A DNA stretch of 64,000 nt from Pseudoxanthomonas winnipegensis (GCF_004283755.1 NZ_SHMH01000001.1:248001-312000); one strand, 5' to 3'; shown: positions 52,383 to 62,386, numbered from the stretch's first letter. Notes: generated by a model from the letters alone, not told the origin. Translations and numbers: made by a program.

Positions 52383-54218
52383 TCAGAAGCTGCCGCCCAG
52401 GCTGACGAACACACCCGAGTCGTTGGCGCTGCTCTGGCCGATGGTGCTGCGCGCGCCGAAGTCGGCGTTCAGGCCGGCGACGTGGCCGCGGGCGCCGACC
52501 ACGACCACGCCGTAGTCCTGGTCGAAGTCCACGCCCGGCACCGCGTAGCGCATCGCGCCTGGGATGGACTTCAGCGAGGCCCAGGCCTGGGCCGGGCTGT
52601 CCTCGAACTCGCGGTTGTAGGTGGCCTGCACGTACGGCGTCCAGGTCGGCGAGATGTCGAAGCTGGCGCGCCAGCCGGCGCTGCCGATCAGCGAATCGAA
52701 CTTCTGGTTGGGAAAGGACAGCGCCGTGGAGGACAGGTTGTTCTCGTCGTAGCCGTCGACCTTGATCGTCTGCGAGACCAGGCCCAGCACCGGGCCGGTA
52801 TGCCAGGGGCCGCCCTGATTGAAGTCGAAGCCGGCGTTGATCGCCGCGGTGAAGTTGCTGCCGTCCGGCGAGCCTTCCTGCTTGCGCGTGGCCGTGCCCA
52901 GCTGGATCTGGCGGGTCACATCGAAGCTCAGCCAGGTGTAGCTCAGCTGCGCATTGACCCAGGCGCCGCGCCCGGCCCACTGCGCGAACACGCCGGCGGT
53001 GGTGTCTTCCTGGTCGAACTTGCCGCTGGAGTGGCCGAAGTCCTGCTTGCCCTTGCCGTAGCCGGCGAAGGCGCCCAGGGTCCAGCCGTTCTGCGCCCAA
53101 TCGACGCCGAACAGCCCGGCCGGCGTGGTGCCGTCGTACAGGTCGCCGTCCTGCTGGCGCTGGCGGTCGGCACGCAGGTCGCCCCACCAGCTCCAGCCCT
53201 GCGCCTGGCCGGTGGTGTCGGCGTGCATGGACACGCGCTCGGCGCGCGAATAGCCCACCACCGAGGCCGAATGCGGCAGCACGGCGATCTGGCGCGGGCC
53301 TTCCAGCACCGACAGCGCGTACTGACCCAGCAGCTGGTGCGCGGCGGTGCTCGGATGCACGCCGTCGGCGAACACGTAGTCGGTGTTGGCGGTCGGGGTG
53401 ACGTAGTTGAGCGGGCTGCAGGTCACCGAGGACATCGCGCCGCAGGCCGTGCCGGTGGCATTGGTGAAGCCATACGCGGCCGGGTTGCTGGTGACCTCGT
53501 CGATCAGGGTGAAGGTGTCCAGCGGGATCACGCGCAGGCCCGAGGCGGCCAGGCCGTTGAACAGCGCGGTGTTGTAGCCCGTGGCCAGCTGGGTGCCGGC
53601 GGCCGAGGTCGCCGCGCCGCCTGCGAGGAACTGCGGGGTCTTGCCCAGGTCCGGGATGGTCGGCACCAGCACGTACTGCGCGCCGGCCGCCTGCAGCCGG
53701 CCGATCACGCCCACCTGCGCGGTCACCGCCGAGCCGATGATGGTCTGGGCCTGCGCCGGCGCCTGGGCGGCGGCGAACAGGTCGTTGGCGCCGCCCCACA
53801 CGGTGTACAGCGCCTTGGCGTCGGCGACGCCGCCGGTCTTGGTCAGGTAGCTGTTCACCTGCGACACGATCGACGGGGACGGGCCCAGCGCGGTGTTGAC
53901 CGTCGCGTTCACGCGCGCGCCGCCCACCGCGTAGTTGGTGCCGCCCTGGTTGTCGCTGGTCGCGTTGGTGCCGTAGAAGTCGGCCACGTACTCGCCCCAC
54001 ACCAGACCCGGGTTGGTAGTGAAGCGACCGACGATGGCCGCCGACGGGCCGGCGACCTGGATCAGGGCCGGGCGAAAGTGACCCGAGTCGGTCAGGCTGT
54101 CGCCGAAGAACACGGTCTGCGAATAGGCCGGCTGCTCGGCCTGCGCCGGCACGGTGAACGCGGCCAGGGCGACGACCACCGCTGCGGACAGGGTGGACAG
54201 GGAACGGGGTGCGGACAT
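52383..54218 (-). CDS. GDSL-lipase autotransporter, EstA-like
   Basis: Surface esterase of 611 residues. Signal peptide to about 28 ([18 protein letters not shown]). The SGNH hydrolase passenger covers about 30-340: Ser41 in [10 protein letters not shown], Gly in [10 protein letters not shown], Asn in [11 protein letters not shown], and Asp/His in [13 protein letters not shown]. The C-terminal ~265 residues are a 12-strand autotransporter barrel ending in [10 protein letters not shown] with terminal Phe. This is the architecture of Pseudomonas EstA and Xanthomonas/Serratia relatives, which stay attached to the outer surface and hydrolyse short- and medium-chain esters and rhamnolipid precursors. 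GGAGG lies before ATG 54218. Transcribed alone; trmB is divergent. Confidence 0.92.
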   Translation of the reverse strand: MSAPRSLSTLSAAVVVALAAFTVPAQAEQPAYSQTVFFGDSLTDSGHFRPALIQVAGPSAAIVGRFTTNPGLVWGEYVADFYGTNATSDNQGGTNYAVGGARVNATVNTALGPSPSIVSQVNSYLTKTGGVADAKALYTVWGGANDLFAAAQAPAQAQTIIGSAVTAQVGVIGRLQAAGAQYVLVPTIPDLGKTPQFLAGGAATSAAGTQLATGYNTALFNGLAASGLRVIPLDTFTLIDEVTSNPAAYGFTNATGTACGAMSSVTCSPLNYVTPTANTDYVFADGVHPSTAAHQLLGQYALSVLEGPRQIAVLPHSASVVGYSRAERVSMHADTTGQAQGWSWWGDLRADRQRQQDGDLYDGTTPAGLFGVDWAQNGWTLGAFAGYGKGKQDFGHSSGKFDQEDTTAGVFAQWAGRGAWVNAQLSYTWLSFDVTRQIQLGTATRKQEGSPDGSNFTAAINAGFDFNQGGPWHTGPVLGLVSQTIKVDGYDENNLSSTALSFPNQKFDSLIGSAGWRASFDISPTWTPYVQATYNREFEDSPAQAWASLKSIPGAMRYAVPGVDFDQDYGVVVVGARGHVAGLNADFGARSTIGQSSANDSGVFVSLGGSF

Positions 54219-54497
54219 GCGATCCTCCAACGGATCAGAAGAAGAACAAGGATGCGGTGGCCGCCATACGGCGGCGCACTGGCGGCAATGGTTCATCTTG
54301 CGCTGCGGCAACTCACGCTGCACTGCGGCATGGCGCCCGCCATCGCCAGGCAGGCAAGGGACACGCGGCGACAAGGGGCGCCACAGGCCCGATGCTCGAC
54401 TCGAGCGAAGCCTTGGCCCGGCGGACAGATCTGGCTGCAACCGCCTCCCGGCGACGACCACGCGATCCTGGCGGCGAGTTGGGCGATAATTCGTCTC

Positions 54498-54587
54498 ATG
54501 TCGTCCCTGCCCCCGCCCTTCACGCCGGTCGTCTGCACGATCACCGGTCACCGTCGCCACGCCGCCCCAGGACCGATCGGCCGATGA
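54498..54587 (+). CDS. possible 29-codon leader ORF overlapping trmB
   Basis: [20 protein letters not shown] and nine more residues; its TGA overlaps the trmB ATG (ATGA). A -10-like GATAAT (54485-54490) ends seven bases before its ATG, so it would be translated from a leaderless mRNA and could hand ribosomes to trmB. The rest of the 365-base gap 54219-54583 shows no gene. Low confidence: no homology is recognised. Confidence 0.3.
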   Translation: MSSLPPPFTPVVCTITGHRRHAAPGPIGR

Positions 54588-55318
54588 CCGATCCGTTCTC
54601 CAGCCCCGGCGCCAAGGCCCCGGCCAAGCCGTTCACCGTCACCGAAGGCCGTCGCGAGATCCGCAGCTTCGTGCTGCGCCAGGGGCGCTTCACCGAGGCC
54701 CAGCAGCGCGCGTTCGACGTGCAGTGGCCGCGCTTCGGCCTGGATTACACCGGCCAGCTGCGCGACTTCGATGCGGTGTTCGGCCGCGCCGCGCCACGGG
54801 TGGTGGAGATCGGCACCGGCAACGGCGATGCGCTGCGCTTCGCGGCAAAGCAGGACCCTTCGCGCGACTACCTCGGCATCGAGGTGCACGCCCCGGGCGT
54901 GGGCCGGCTGCTCAACGCGCTGGAAGCCGACGGCAGCGACCATGTGCGCGTCTACCACCACGATGCGGTGGAAGTGCTGCGCAACGAGGTGGCCGACGGC
55001 AGCCTGGACGAGGTGCGCATCTATTTCCCGGACCCCTGGCACAAGAAGCGCCACAACAAGCGCCGGCTGGTCCAGCCCGAGTTCGCCGCGCTGCTGGTGC
55101 GCAAGCTGGCCCCGACCGGCCGCCTGCACTGCGCCACCGACTGGGAGGCCTATGCCGAGCACATGTGGGACGTGCTCGACGCCACGCCGGGCCTGCGCAA
55201 CCGCGCCGGCGCGCGCGGCAGCGTGCCGCGCCCGGACTGGCGCCCGCAGACCCATTTCGAGACCCGCGGGCAGAAGCTCGGCCACGGCGTCTGGGACCTG
55301 CTCTATGACCGCTGCTGA
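54584..55318 (+). CDS. trmB: tRNA (guanine46-N7)-methyltransferase
   Basis: SAM-dependent enzyme of 244 residues that makes m7G46 in the variable loop of many tRNAs. Class I methyltransferase motifs: [17 protein letters not shown] (motif I), [15 protein letters not shown] and [12 protein letters not shown]. The TrmB-specific signature is [38 protein letters not shown] at the C-terminus matches the TEFE-x-RG tail. ATG 54584 begins just before the conserved region and overlaps a short upstream frame. An intergenic stretch of 36 bases separates it from the SLC13 permease gene on the same strand. Confidence 0.95.
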   Translation: MTDPFSSPGAKAPAKPFTVTEGRREIRSFVLRQGRFTEAQQRAFDVQWPRFGLDYTGQLRDFDAVFGRAAPRVVEIGTGNGDALRFAAKQDPSRDYLGIEVHAPGVGRLLNALEADGSDHVRVYHHDAVEVLRNEVADGSLDEVRIYFPDPWHKKRHNKRRLVQPEFAALLVRKLAPTGRLHCATDWEAYAEHMWDVLDATPGLRNRAGARGSVPRPDWRPQTHFETRGQKLGHGVWDLLYDRC

Positions 55319-55354
55319 CGAACCGCCCTCGCCCACCGGGGCATCCGCCGCGTA

Positions 55355-57217
55355 ATGGACACCGGCCTGACGCTGACCAACGACATGCGCCTGGTGCTGG
55401 GGCTGGTCGGCTTCGTCATGGTGATGTTCCTGTTCGAGCGCATCCGCGCCGACGTGGTCGCGCTGGTCGTGCTGGTGGTGCTGGGCCTGACCGGGCTGGT
55501 CGCGCCGGAGGAGATCTTCGGCGGCTTCTCCGGCAACGCGGTGATGAGCATCATCGCCACCACCATCCTGGGCGCGGGCCTGGAGCGCACCGGCGCGCTG
55601 AACCGGCTGGCGTCCTGGCTGCTGCGGCGCGGACATGGGGTGGAACAGCGGCTGCTGCTGCTGACCACGGCCATCGCCGGGCTCAACTCCTCATTCATGC
55701 AGAACCCCTCGGTGATGGCGCTGTACCTGCCGGTGGCCGCTCGCCTGTCCTCGCGCACCACGCTCAACCTGCAGCGCCTGCTGCTGCCGATCGCCTCGGC
55801 CATCGTCATGGGCGGCGCGCTGACCATGGTCGGCAATTCGCCGCTGATCCTGCTCAACGACCTGATGATCTCGGCCAACAACAACCTGCCCTCGGGCATG
55901 GCCACGCTGGAGCCGCTGCGCATGTTCGCGCCGCTGCCGATCGGCGTGGCGCTGGTGCTGGCCTCGCTGGCGTACTTCCGCTTCTACGGCGATGCCAAGC
56001 TGCAGCGCGAGACCACCACGTCCACGAGCTCGACGCCGGCCCGCACCGAAAGCTACTTCGCCAGCACGTACGGCATCGAGGGCGAGGTGTTCGAGCTGAC
56101 CGTCAGCGCCGACAGCCCGCTGGTCGGCATGACCCTGGGCGAGGCCGAGACGCTGCACGGCGCGCCGCTGATGCTGGCCCTGCAGACCGGCAACGACACG
56201 CGCCTGGCGCCGCCGGCGGACATGCGCATCTGGGTCGGCAGCGTGCTGGGCGTGATGGGCAGGCGCGCCGAGGTGGCCGACTTCGCGCAGAACCAGTTCC
56301 TGCGCATGTCCTCGCGCCTGCGCCACTTCGGCGACCTGTTCAATCCCAGCCGCGCCGGCATCTCCGAGGCGGTGATCCCGCCGACCTCGCGCTTCATCGG
56401 CAAGACCGCCGCCGAACTGGCGCTGCGCAAGCAGGCCGGCATCAGCCTGCTGGCGATCAACCGCGACAAGAAGGTGCTGCGCGAGGACGTCCGCAAGGTG
56501 CCGCTGCGCGCCGGCGACATGCTGGTGTTCCACAGCATCTGGCAGGATCTGGCCGCCGCGGCCAAGGGCGGCGACTTCGTGGTGGTCACCGACTACCCCA
56601 AGGGCGAGCAGCGTCCGCACAAGTTCAAGATCGCCATGGCGATCTTCGCCCTGACCATCATCATCGCGCTGACCTCGCACATCCCGGTGGCGCTGATCCT
56701 GATGACCGGCGTGGCCGGCATGCTGCTGACCGGCGTGCTGCGCATGGACGAGGCCTACGCGGCGATCAACTGGAAGACCGTGTTCCTGATGGCCGGGCTG
56801 ATCCCGCTGGGCTGGGCGATGGATTCCAGCGGCGCGGCCGCCTGGGTCGCCGGCCACACCATCGAGCGCCTGCCCGACGGGCTGCCGGTGTGGGTGCTGG
56901 AGATCGCCATCGCCCTGCTGACCACGGCCTTCTCGCTGGTGATCAGCCATGTCGGCGCGACCATCGTGATGGTGCCCATCGCGATCAGCCTGGCGCTGGC
57001 CGCCGGCGGCAATCCGACCTCGTTCGCGCTGATCACCGCGCTGTCGGCGTCCAACAACCTGATGACCGCCTCCAACCCGGTGATCTCCATGGTCACCGGC
57101 CCGGCCAACTACACCGCGCGCCAGATGTGGCGCGTGGGCGGGCCGATGTCGCTGATCTATACCTGCGTGGTAGTGGCGATGGTCAACCTGATGTCGTGGT
57201 GGGCGACCCGTGCCTGA
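55355..57217 (+). CDS. SLC13/DASS-type permease with TrkA-C domains
   Basis: Inner-membrane protein of 620 residues. About six helices, then two cytosolic TrkA-C/RCK-C domains (about 235-400: GEVFELTVSADSPLVGMTLGEA and ISEAVIPPTSRFIGKTAAELA) and a second set of helices. Asn-Pro-Ser motifs FMQNPSVMALYLP and TASNPVISMV, with paired NS/SN-rich re-entrant loops (VGNSPLILLNDLM, LSASNNLMTASNP), are typical of the DASS/ArsB ion-transporter superfamily. Such SLC13-TrkA-C proteins are annotated as sulfate or dicarboxylate carriers; the ligand is not certain. It may form an operon with trmB and the ACT protein. Confidence 0.9.
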   Translation: MDTGLTLTNDMRLVLGLVGFVMVMFLFERIRADVVALVVLVVLGLTGLVAPEEIFGGFSGNAVMSIIATTILGAGLERTGALNRLASWLLRRGHGVEQRLLLLTTAIAGLNSSFMQNPSVMALYLPVAARLSSRTTLNLQRLLLPIASAIVMGGALTMVGNSPLILLNDLMISANNNLPSGMATLEPLRMFAPLPIGVALVLASLAYFRFYGDAKLQRETTTSTSSTPARTESYFASTYGIEGEVFELTVSADSPLVGMTLGEAETLHGAPLMLALQTGNDTRLAPPADMRIWVGSVLGVMGRRAEVADFAQNQFLRMSSRLRHFGDLFNPSRAGISEAVIPPTSRFIGKTAAELALRKQAGISLLAINRDKKVLREDVRKVPLRAGDMLVFHSIWQDLAAAAKGGDFVVVTDYPKGEQRPHKFKIAMAIFALTIIIALTSHIPVALILMTGVAGMLLTGVLRMDEAYAAINWKTVFLMAGLIPLGWAMDSSGAAAWVAGHTIERLPDGLPVWVLEIAIALLTTAFSLVISHVGATIVMVPIAISLALAAGGNPTSFALITALSASNNLMTASNPVISMVTGPANYTARQMWRVGGPMSLIYTCVVVAMVNLMSWWATRA

Positions 57218-57235
57218 GTGCGAGGCGCGCGCGGC

Positions 57236-57616
57236 ATGGCGCTGACGCTGCGCCTGCTGGGGCTGACCTCCGCGGTGTGCCGCCTGCCGCCCGGCGGGCC
57301 CCTGCCGGACTGGTGCGCGCCGGCCGCGCAGACGCACATCAGCTGGACCGACGAGGAGCTGTCGATCGTCTGCGACGAGGGGCGCGTGCCGGAAGACTTG
57401 CAGTGCGAGCGCGGCTGGCGCACGCTGATGCTGCACGGCCCGTTCGCCTTCGAACTCACCGGCATCCTGGCCCAGGTGCTGCAGCCGCTGGCGCAGGCCG
57501 GGGTCGGCATCTTCGCCGTCTCGACCTTCGACACCGATTACGTGCTGGTCAAGCAGTCGCAGCTGGAGGCGGCCATCGCGGCCCTGCGCGCGGCCGGGCA
57601 CACCGTGCTGGACTAG
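57236..57616 (+). CDS. ACT-domain protein
   Basis: Cytoplasmic protein of 126 residues made of two ACT-like halves, as in the small bacterial CASTOR/ACT_7 proteins: TLRLLGLTSAVCRLPPGG, SWTDEELSIVCDEGRVPED, FAFELTGILAQVLQPLAQAGVGIFAVSTFDTDYVLVKQSQLEAAIAAL. These proteins are thought to bind amino acids. A GTG start at 57218 would add six residues. It lies 18 bases after the SLC13 gene. Its TAG is inside a CTAG shared with the stop of the convergent Rieske gene, so the two mRNAs overlap end to end. Confidence 0.88.
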   Translation: MALTLRLLGLTSAVCRLPPGGPLPDWCAPAAQTHISWTDEELSIVCDEGRVPEDLQCERGWRTLMLHGPFAFELTGILAQVLQPLAQAGVGIFAVSTFDTDYVLVKQSQLEAAIAALRAAGHTVLD

Positions 57617-57936
57617 CCCAGCACCACCTGCCCGTCGCGCACGTGTACCGGCACCTGGCTGAGCGCCTCGCCGCGGCACGGCCCGGACAGACATTGACCG
57701 CCTTGTAATTCGAACGTGGCCCCGTGCGCGGCGCACACCAGATGGCCCTGCTTGGTCAGCAGGAACTTGCCCGGGGCCCAGTCCAGGCGCCGGCCCGCGT
57801 GCGGGCAGACATTGCGCCAGGCGCGCACCTGCGCCCCCTGGCGGACCAGGAGCAGCGATTCGGCGCCGTCGTCCAGCGTGGCTTCCACCTCGGTGGGCTG
57901 GCCGTCAGCGAGACTGTCGAAAGGGATCGGATCCAT
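57613..57936 (-). CDS. Rieske [2Fe-2S] ferredoxin-like protein
   Basis: Soluble protein of 107 residues with both halves of the Rieske cluster site: NVCPHAGRRLDW (Cys-x-His) and LVCAAHGATFEL (Cys-x-x-His), 18 residues apart. The C-terminus LSGPCRGEALSQVPVHVRDG is typical of NirD/small-ferredoxin relatives. Likely an electron carrier to an oxygenase or nitrite-type reductase encoded elsewhere; no partner is near. ATG 57936 was preferred over an upstream in-frame ATG at 58005, since homology starts at MDPIPFDSLADG. Convergent and overlapping in the stop codon with the ACT gene. Confidence 0.9.
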   Translation of the reverse strand: MDPIPFDSLADGQPTEVEATLDDGAESLLLVRQGAQVRAWRNVCPHAGRRLDWAPGKFLLTKQGHLVCAAHGATFELQGGQCLSGPCRGEALSQVPVHVRDGQVVLG

Positions 57937-58019
57937 GCAGGGCTTAACGAAGGTTTCACACGTCCGGCGGGCGGCTCGCCATACTGGCATCCGTTCGCCA
58001 CACATTCTGTCACGAGCCC

Positions 58020-58295
58020 ATGATCCGCACCTTCTCCTTCGACTCTCAGCGCCTGCGCAACGCGTTTGCGCCGCGCAAGCCCCGGCATCCGCTGCTGCGC
58101 GTGGTCGTCGGCCTGCTGGGGCTGGCGGTGCTGGCGGTGCTGGTGTTCTTCGGTTTGTTCGTCGGCGCGGCCATGCTCGCTGCCGGCATGGCCTATCGCC
58201 TGCTGCGCCCCCGGGCGCGCGCCAACGCGCAGCAGCGCGTGGTGGAAGGCGAATACCAGGTCGTACGCAAGCAGGCCCTGCCCCTCTCGCACTGA
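58020..58295 (+). CDS. small single-pass membrane protein
   Basis: Protein of 91 residues. A basic N-terminus (RLRNAFAPRKPRHPLLR) precedes one long hydrophobic segment, LLGLAVLAVLVFFGLFVGAAML, and a basic cytosolic tail (YRLLRPRARANAQQRVVEGEYQ). The positive-inside pattern is ambiguous because both ends are basic. I do not recognise a named family. It is divergent from the Rieske gene and 58 bases before the FAH-family gene on the same strand. Confidence 0.7.
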   Translation: MIRTFSFDSQRLRNAFAPRKPRHPLLRVVVGLLGLAVLAVLVFFGLFVGAAMLAAGMAYRLLRPRARANAQQRVVEGEYQVVRKQALPLSH

Positions 58296-58353
58296 AGGCG
58301 CGTCAAGCGCCTTACACTCGCGTTCCTCTTTAGCGTGATCGAGGAACGCCCAG

Positions 58354-59061
58354 ATGTCCGATGTGATTCCCGCGCCCGAGCAGGCGCGCGTGCCGGTACG
58401 CGGCGGCGGCACCTTCCCGGTGCACCGCATCTACTGCGTCGGCCGCAACTTCGCCGACCATGCGCGCGAGATGGGCGCCACCGCGCCGGCCTCGAAGGCC
58501 GAACGCGGCCAGCCGGTCTTCTTCTCCAAGCCGGCCGATGCCATCGTCACCGGCGATCGCACCATCCCCTACCCGCCCGGCACGGCCGACCTGCACCATG
58601 AGGTCGAGCTGGTCGTCGCGCTGGGCCAGGACGCGCCGGCCGGCGTGCTCGAAGGCGAGGCCGGCAACGCGCTGATCTACGGCTATGCCGTGGGCCTGGA
58701 TCTGACCCGCCGCGATCTGCAGGCCGCGGCCAAGAAGGCCGGCCTGCCCTGGGACACCGGCAAGGCCTTCGATCATTCCGCGCCGATCAGCCAGATCGTG
58801 CCCGCTGCGCAGGTCGGGGCGCTGCAGGACGCCGTGATCGCGCTGACCATCAACGATCAGGTGCGCCAGCGCGGCACGCTGCACGACATGATCTGGAACG
58901 TGCCGGAGATCCTGCACGAGCTGTCCAAGCTCTATGCGCTCAAGGCGGGCGACCTGGTTTTCATGGGCACCCCCTCCGGCGTCGGCGCGCTGCAGCGTGG
59001 GGACACGTTCGTGGCCACGCTGGAGGGCGTGGGCGAACTGCGCGGCGCGATCGGCGTTTGA
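58354..59061 (+). CDS. fumarylacetoacetate hydrolase-family protein
   Basis: Cytoplasmic enzyme of 235 residues. FAH-family core: [41 protein letters not shown] (metal-binding Glu pair), [32 protein letters not shown] and [19 protein letters not shown]. Members hydrolyse or decarboxylate diketo acids: FahA proper, oxaloacetate decarboxylases and fumarylpyruvate hydrolase. The short single-domain form is nearest the YcgM/FAHD1 or fumarylpyruvate hydrolase type. GAGGAA lies seven bases before ATG 58354. A 22-base hairpin follows the gene. Confidence 0.9.
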   Translation: MSDVIPAPEQARVPVRGGGTFPVHRIYCVGRNFADHAREMGATAPASKAERGQPVFFSKPADAIVTGDRTIPYPPGTADLHHEVELVVALGQDAPAGVLEGEAGNALIYGYAVGLDLTRRDLQAAAKKAGLPWDTGKAFDHSAPISQIVPAAQVGALQDAVIALTINDQVRQRGTLHDMIWNVPEILHELSKLYALKAGDLVFMGTPSGVGALQRGDTFVATLEGVGELRGAIGV

Positions 59062-59077
59062 CTTCGCGCGCACGTGG

Positions 59078-59099
59078 GGTCCGGTAACGTTGCCGGACC
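59078..59099 (+). terminator. hairpin after the FAH-family gene
   Basis: GGTCCGG-TAACGTTG-CCGGACC, 7-bp perfect stem, 16 bases beyond the stop and 29 before the mscL ATG. Followed by TTCCCCC; may end the FAH transcript. Confidence 0.45.
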
Positions 59100-59128
59100 T
59101 TCCCCCGAGCCTTCAGGAGAGACGAGAG

Positions 59129-59533
59129 ATGGGCATGCTCAGCGAATTCAAGACCTTCGCCATGCGCGGCAACGTGGTGGATCTGGCGGTCGGTGTGGTG
59201 ATCGGTGCGGCCTTCGGCAAGATCGTCACCTCGCTGGTGGACAAGATCATCATGCCGCCCATCGGCCTGCTGATCGGCGGCATCGATTTCTCCAGGCTCG
59301 CCTGGGTGCTCAAGCCGGCCACCATCGGCGCCGATGGCAAGGAGATCCCCGCGGTGGTGATCGGCTACGGCGATTTCCTCAATACGCTGGTGCAGTTCAT
59401 CATCGTGGCGTTCGCGATCTTCCTGGTGGTCAAGGCGATCAACCGTCTGGCGCCGAAGAAGGAGGCCGGGCCGGCCGCCACGCCGGAAGACGTGCTGCTG
59501 CTGCGCGAGATCCGCGACTCGCTCAAGAAGTAA
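59129..59533 (+). CDS. mscL: large-conductance mechanosensitive channel MscL
   Basis: Inner-membrane emergency valve of 134 residues that opens on hypo-osmotic shock. N-terminal amphipathic helix [12 protein letters not shown], pore helix TM1 [22 protein letters not shown] with the hydrophobic gate, periplasmic loop, TM2 [22 protein letters not shown], and a C-terminal helical bundle [15 protein letters not shown]. All are as in E. coli MscL (136 residues). AGGAGA lies before ATG 59129. An 8-bp stem AAGCGGCG/CGCCGCTT follows at 59558-59584. Confidence 0.97.
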   Translation: MGMLSEFKTFAMRGNVVDLAVGVVIGAAFGKIVTSLVDKIIMPPIGLLIGGIDFSRLAWVLKPATIGADGKEIPAVVIGYGDFLNTLVQFIIVAFAIFLVVKAINRLAPKKEAGPAATPEDVLLLREIRDSLKK

Positions 59534-59606
59534 GCCTCGGGCGGCGGCGAGCAAGGCAAGCGGCGGCTGTTAAGCTCGCCGCTTCCCCACTCGCGAGCCT
59601 GCCTGC

Positions 59607-61016
59607 ATGCGTCGTTCGATCCTGTCCTGCGCCCTGTTGCTGTGCGCCTCGTTTCCGCTGCAGGCCGCCGGCCCGACCACGATCCCCGATGCGGCACTCA
59701 AGCGCGCCGACGCGCTGCGCCAGCAGGCGCTGGCCGACGACACAGGCTGGAAGGTCGTCGAATCGCTGACCACCGAGGTCGGCCCGCGTCTTGCGGGCAG
59801 CGAGGCCGATGCGCGTGCGGTGGCCTGGGCGCAGGCCAAGTTCAAGCAGCTCGGCTTCGACAAGGTGTGGACCGAGCCGGTGACCTTCCCCAAATGGGAG
59901 CGCCGCGGTGAGCATGCCCAGGTGCTGGGCGCCAACGCGCAGCCGCTGGCGGTGACCGCGCTGGGCGGCAGCGCCGGCGGCACGGTGGAAGGCGAGATCG
60001 TGCGCTTCGCCGACCTGGACGCGCTGCAGGCCGCGCCGGCCGGATCGTTGAAAGGCAAGATCGCCTTCGTCGATTTCCAGATGCACAAGAAGCAGGACGG
60101 TGGCGATTACCGCTATGGCGGCGGGATCCGCGGGCGGGGCCCATCCGAGGCGATCAAGAAGGGCGCGATCGGCTTTCTGATGCGCTCGGCCGGCACCACG
60201 CCGCATCGTGTGGTCAACACCGGCATCACCCGCTACGAGGAAGGGCTGACACCGATCCCGGCGGCGGCGGTGTCGATTCCCGACGCCGACCAGTTGGCGC
60301 GCCTGGTCGCGCGCGGCCCGGTCAAAGTCCGCCTGGCGCTGGACTGCGGCTGGGACGGCCAGGCCACCAGCTACAACGTGATCGGCCAGATCACCGGGCG
60401 CAGCAAGCCCGGCGAGATCGTGCTGACCGGCGGGCATCTGGATTCGTGGGACCTGGGCACGGGCGCCATCGACGACGCGGCCGGCATCGGCATTTCCATG
60501 GCGGCCGCCAGACTCGCCGGCCAGCTGCGCCCGGCGCGCACGCTCCGCGTGGTCGCCTTCGCCAACGAGGAGCAGGGCCTGTACGGCGGCCGCGCCTACG
60601 CGCAGGCGCACGCCAAGGAGATCGCCCAGCACGTCATCGCCGCCGAAAGCGACTTCGGCGCCGGGCATATCTATGGCTTCAGCGGCAATGCCGACGCCCA
60701 CGCCAAGGGCGCGATCGAGACGATCGCCGCCGCGCTCAAGCCGCTGGACGTGGCCTACCTGCCCGGCCAGGGCGATCCGGAGTCGGACATCGGCCCCATG
60801 GCCCAGCTCGGCATGCGCTGGGCCTGGCTGGGCCACGACGGCACCGACTACTTCGACCTGCACCACAACGCGGACGACACACTGGACAAGATCGACCCGA
60901 AGGTCCTGGCGCAGAACGTCGCGGCCTATGCGGTGTTCCTGTACCTGGCGGCGGAAGCGAAGGGCGATTTCGGCAGCGCGCCGGTGCCGGCGGGGGCGAA
61001 CAAGGAGACGCACTGA
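59607..61016 (+). CDS. M28-family zinc aminopeptidase with PA domain
   Basis: Exported peptidase of 469 residues. Signal peptide about 1-20 (SILSCALLLCASFPLQAAG). A PA-type insertion (about 110-230) lies before the M28 core: GGHLDSWDLGTGAIDDAAG (first His and bridging Asp), FANEEQGLYGGRAYA (catalytic Glu and metal Glu), ESDFGAG (Asp) and a late His in DLHHNADD. The order and spacing match bacterial M28 aminopeptidases such as the Streptomyces and Aeromonas enzymes. Likely releases N-terminal amino acids from peptides in the periplasm or medium. Stop at 61016; a repeat-rich gap follows. Confidence 0.93.
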   Translation: MRRSILSCALLLCASFPLQAAGPTTIPDAALKRADALRQQALADDTGWKVVESLTTEVGPRLAGSEADARAVAWAQAKFKQLGFDKVWTEPVTFPKWERRGEHAQVLGANAQPLAVTALGGSAGGTVEGEIVRFADLDALQAAPAGSLKGKIAFVDFQMHKKQDGGDYRYGGGIRGRGPSEAIKKGAIGFLMRSAGTTPHRVVNTGITRYEEGLTPIPAAAVSIPDADQLARLVARGPVKVRLALDCGWDGQATSYNVIGQITGRSKPGEIVLTGGHLDSWDLGTGAIDDAAGIGISMAAARLAGQLRPARTLRVVAFANEEQGLYGGRAYAQAHAKEIAQHVIAAESDFGAGHIYGFSGNADAHAKGAIETIAAALKPLDVAYLPGQGDPESDIGPMAQLGMRWAWLGHDGTDYFDLHHNADDTLDKIDPKVLAQNVAAYAVFLYLAAEAKGDFGSAPVPAGANKETH

Positions 61017-61082
61017 GCAGCGCGTCGGCTGTTCGCCGTCGCGTTCAACTACGCAGACCCAAAGCCGCCGATAGTCCCCTTA

Positions 61083-61243
61083 CCGTTGTTCCCACGCACG
61101 CGGGAACCCAGGGACTTTCGCTTTTCGCGACAAGCAGCGCTCGTCCCCGCGAACGCGAGGACGAGCGATAGATCCTGTGGGAGCCGCCATGGCGGCGATG
61201 AAGCCTTCCCGGCAAGGCCACTCGCCGCCATGGCGGCTCCCAC
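61083..61243. repeat. palindromic repeats in the peptidase-methyltransferase gap
   Basis: The 334-base gap 61017-61350 between convergent genes holds two copies of the CCCGCGTTCGCGGG family (about 61088-61107 and 61141-61166) and an inverted pair of GGGAGCCGCCATGGCGGCGA (about 61179-61198 and 61222-61242). Nothing else is seen. Confidence 0.65.
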
Positions 61244-61350
61244 CAGGCATCACCTCGGCGGGCTTGCTGACCCGCCTCGTCAAGCGCGCCGAAGTCGATC
61301 CACACCAAGCAAGACTGACGGCATGCGTCCTATGGCCGCCCGCCCGCGTC

Positions 61351-62205
61351 TCAACCGCCTCGCGCGCGCCCGCTCGCCCATTGCGCCAGCAGCACCGCGG
61401 TGGCGGCGGCGACGTTGAGGCTCTCCACGCGGCCGGTGCCGGGGATGGACAGGGCCAGGTCGCAGACCTTGGCCAGGCCGCGGTCCATGCCCTCGCCTTC
61501 GGCGCCCATTACATAGACCAGCCGCTGCGGCAGCCGCGCGGCGAACAGGTCGTCACCGCCGTGCACCAGCGTGGCGGCCAGGCCGAAGCCGGCGGCGCGC
61601 AGCGGGGCGAACGCGTCCGCGGGGGCGCCGGCCTGCACCAGGGTCACCGCTTCGGCGCCGCCTTCGGCCACGCGCGCGGCGGCGCCGGACAGCGCCAGCG
61701 GCGAATCCTGCGGGAGCAGCACGCCGGCCACGCCGAAGTGCGCGGCCGACCGCAGGATCGCGCCGAAGTTGTGCGGATTACCCACCCCGTCCAGCCACAG
61801 CGCCAGCGCCGGGCCAGCCGGCAGCGCCTCGAGCCAGGCGTCAAGCGACAGCGGCGCGCGGCGAAGCACATCGGCCACGACGCCTTCGTGGTGGCTGCTG
61901 GCGGCGAGCCGGTCCAGGTCGCCCTCCTCCACCACGCGATAGCCCACGCGGTTGGCCACGCACCAGGCCAGGATCGGCTTGAGCGCCGGCACGCGCGTCT
62001 GGGTGAGGTAGAGCTTGCGCAGCGCCTCGGGCCGCGCGTCGAACAGCGCGCGCACCGCGTTGAGGCCGTACAGGCGCACTTCCTCGCCGCGGCGGACGGG
62101 GCGTGCGGGCGCCTGCGGCCCCTCGGGCGACGCGCGTTCGCCGTCGGGCGCCTTGCGGGCGACCGGCGGACGGCGCGGTGGGAACTTCTGCCAGGGGCCG
62201 GTCAT
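61351..62205 (-). CDS. TrmH/SpoU-family RNA 2'-O-methyltransferase
   Basis: SPOUT-class methyltransferase of 284 residues. A long Arg/Pro-rich N-terminal tail (1-40) precedes the substrate-binding domain (LYGLNAVRALFDARPEALRKLYL) and the knotted catalytic domain: LDGVGNPHNFGAILRSAAHFG (motif 1 with Asn and Arg), VYVMGAEGEGMDRG (motif 2) and SIPGTGRVESLNVAAATAVLL (motif 3). The order matches the RlmB/TrmH group; RlmB methylates G2251 of 23S rRNA. The extra basic tail and divergent domain make the exact target uncertain. Convergent with the M28 gene. Confidence 0.92.
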   Translation of the reverse strand: MTGPWQKFPPRRPPVARKAPDGERASPEGPQAPARPVRRGEEVRLYGLNAVRALFDARPEALRKLYLTQTRVPALKPILAWCVANRVGYRVVEEGDLDRLAASSHHEGVVADVLRRAPLSLDAWLEALPAGPALALWLDGVGNPHNFGAILRSAAHFGVAGVLLPQDSPLALSGAAARVAEGGAEAVTLVQAGAPADAFAPLRAAGFGLAATLVHGGDDLFAARLPQRLVYVMGAEGEGMDRGLAKVCDLALSIPGTGRVESLNVAAATAVLLAQWASGRARGG

Positions 62206-62386
62206 GCGTGCACCAGCGGGAAAGCGGAGAGGAAAGACTTCATGGGACGTCCGCCGGCGCGCGGCGGTGAGGGCAACTGGATGCGTACCTTACCCGAAGC
62301 GTCGGCAGAGGCCGCTTCGCACAGCGGAGCGGCGGCCGATGGGAGGGGCGTTCGATGCGCGTGCACGGGTCGGCGTGGCACCACCT

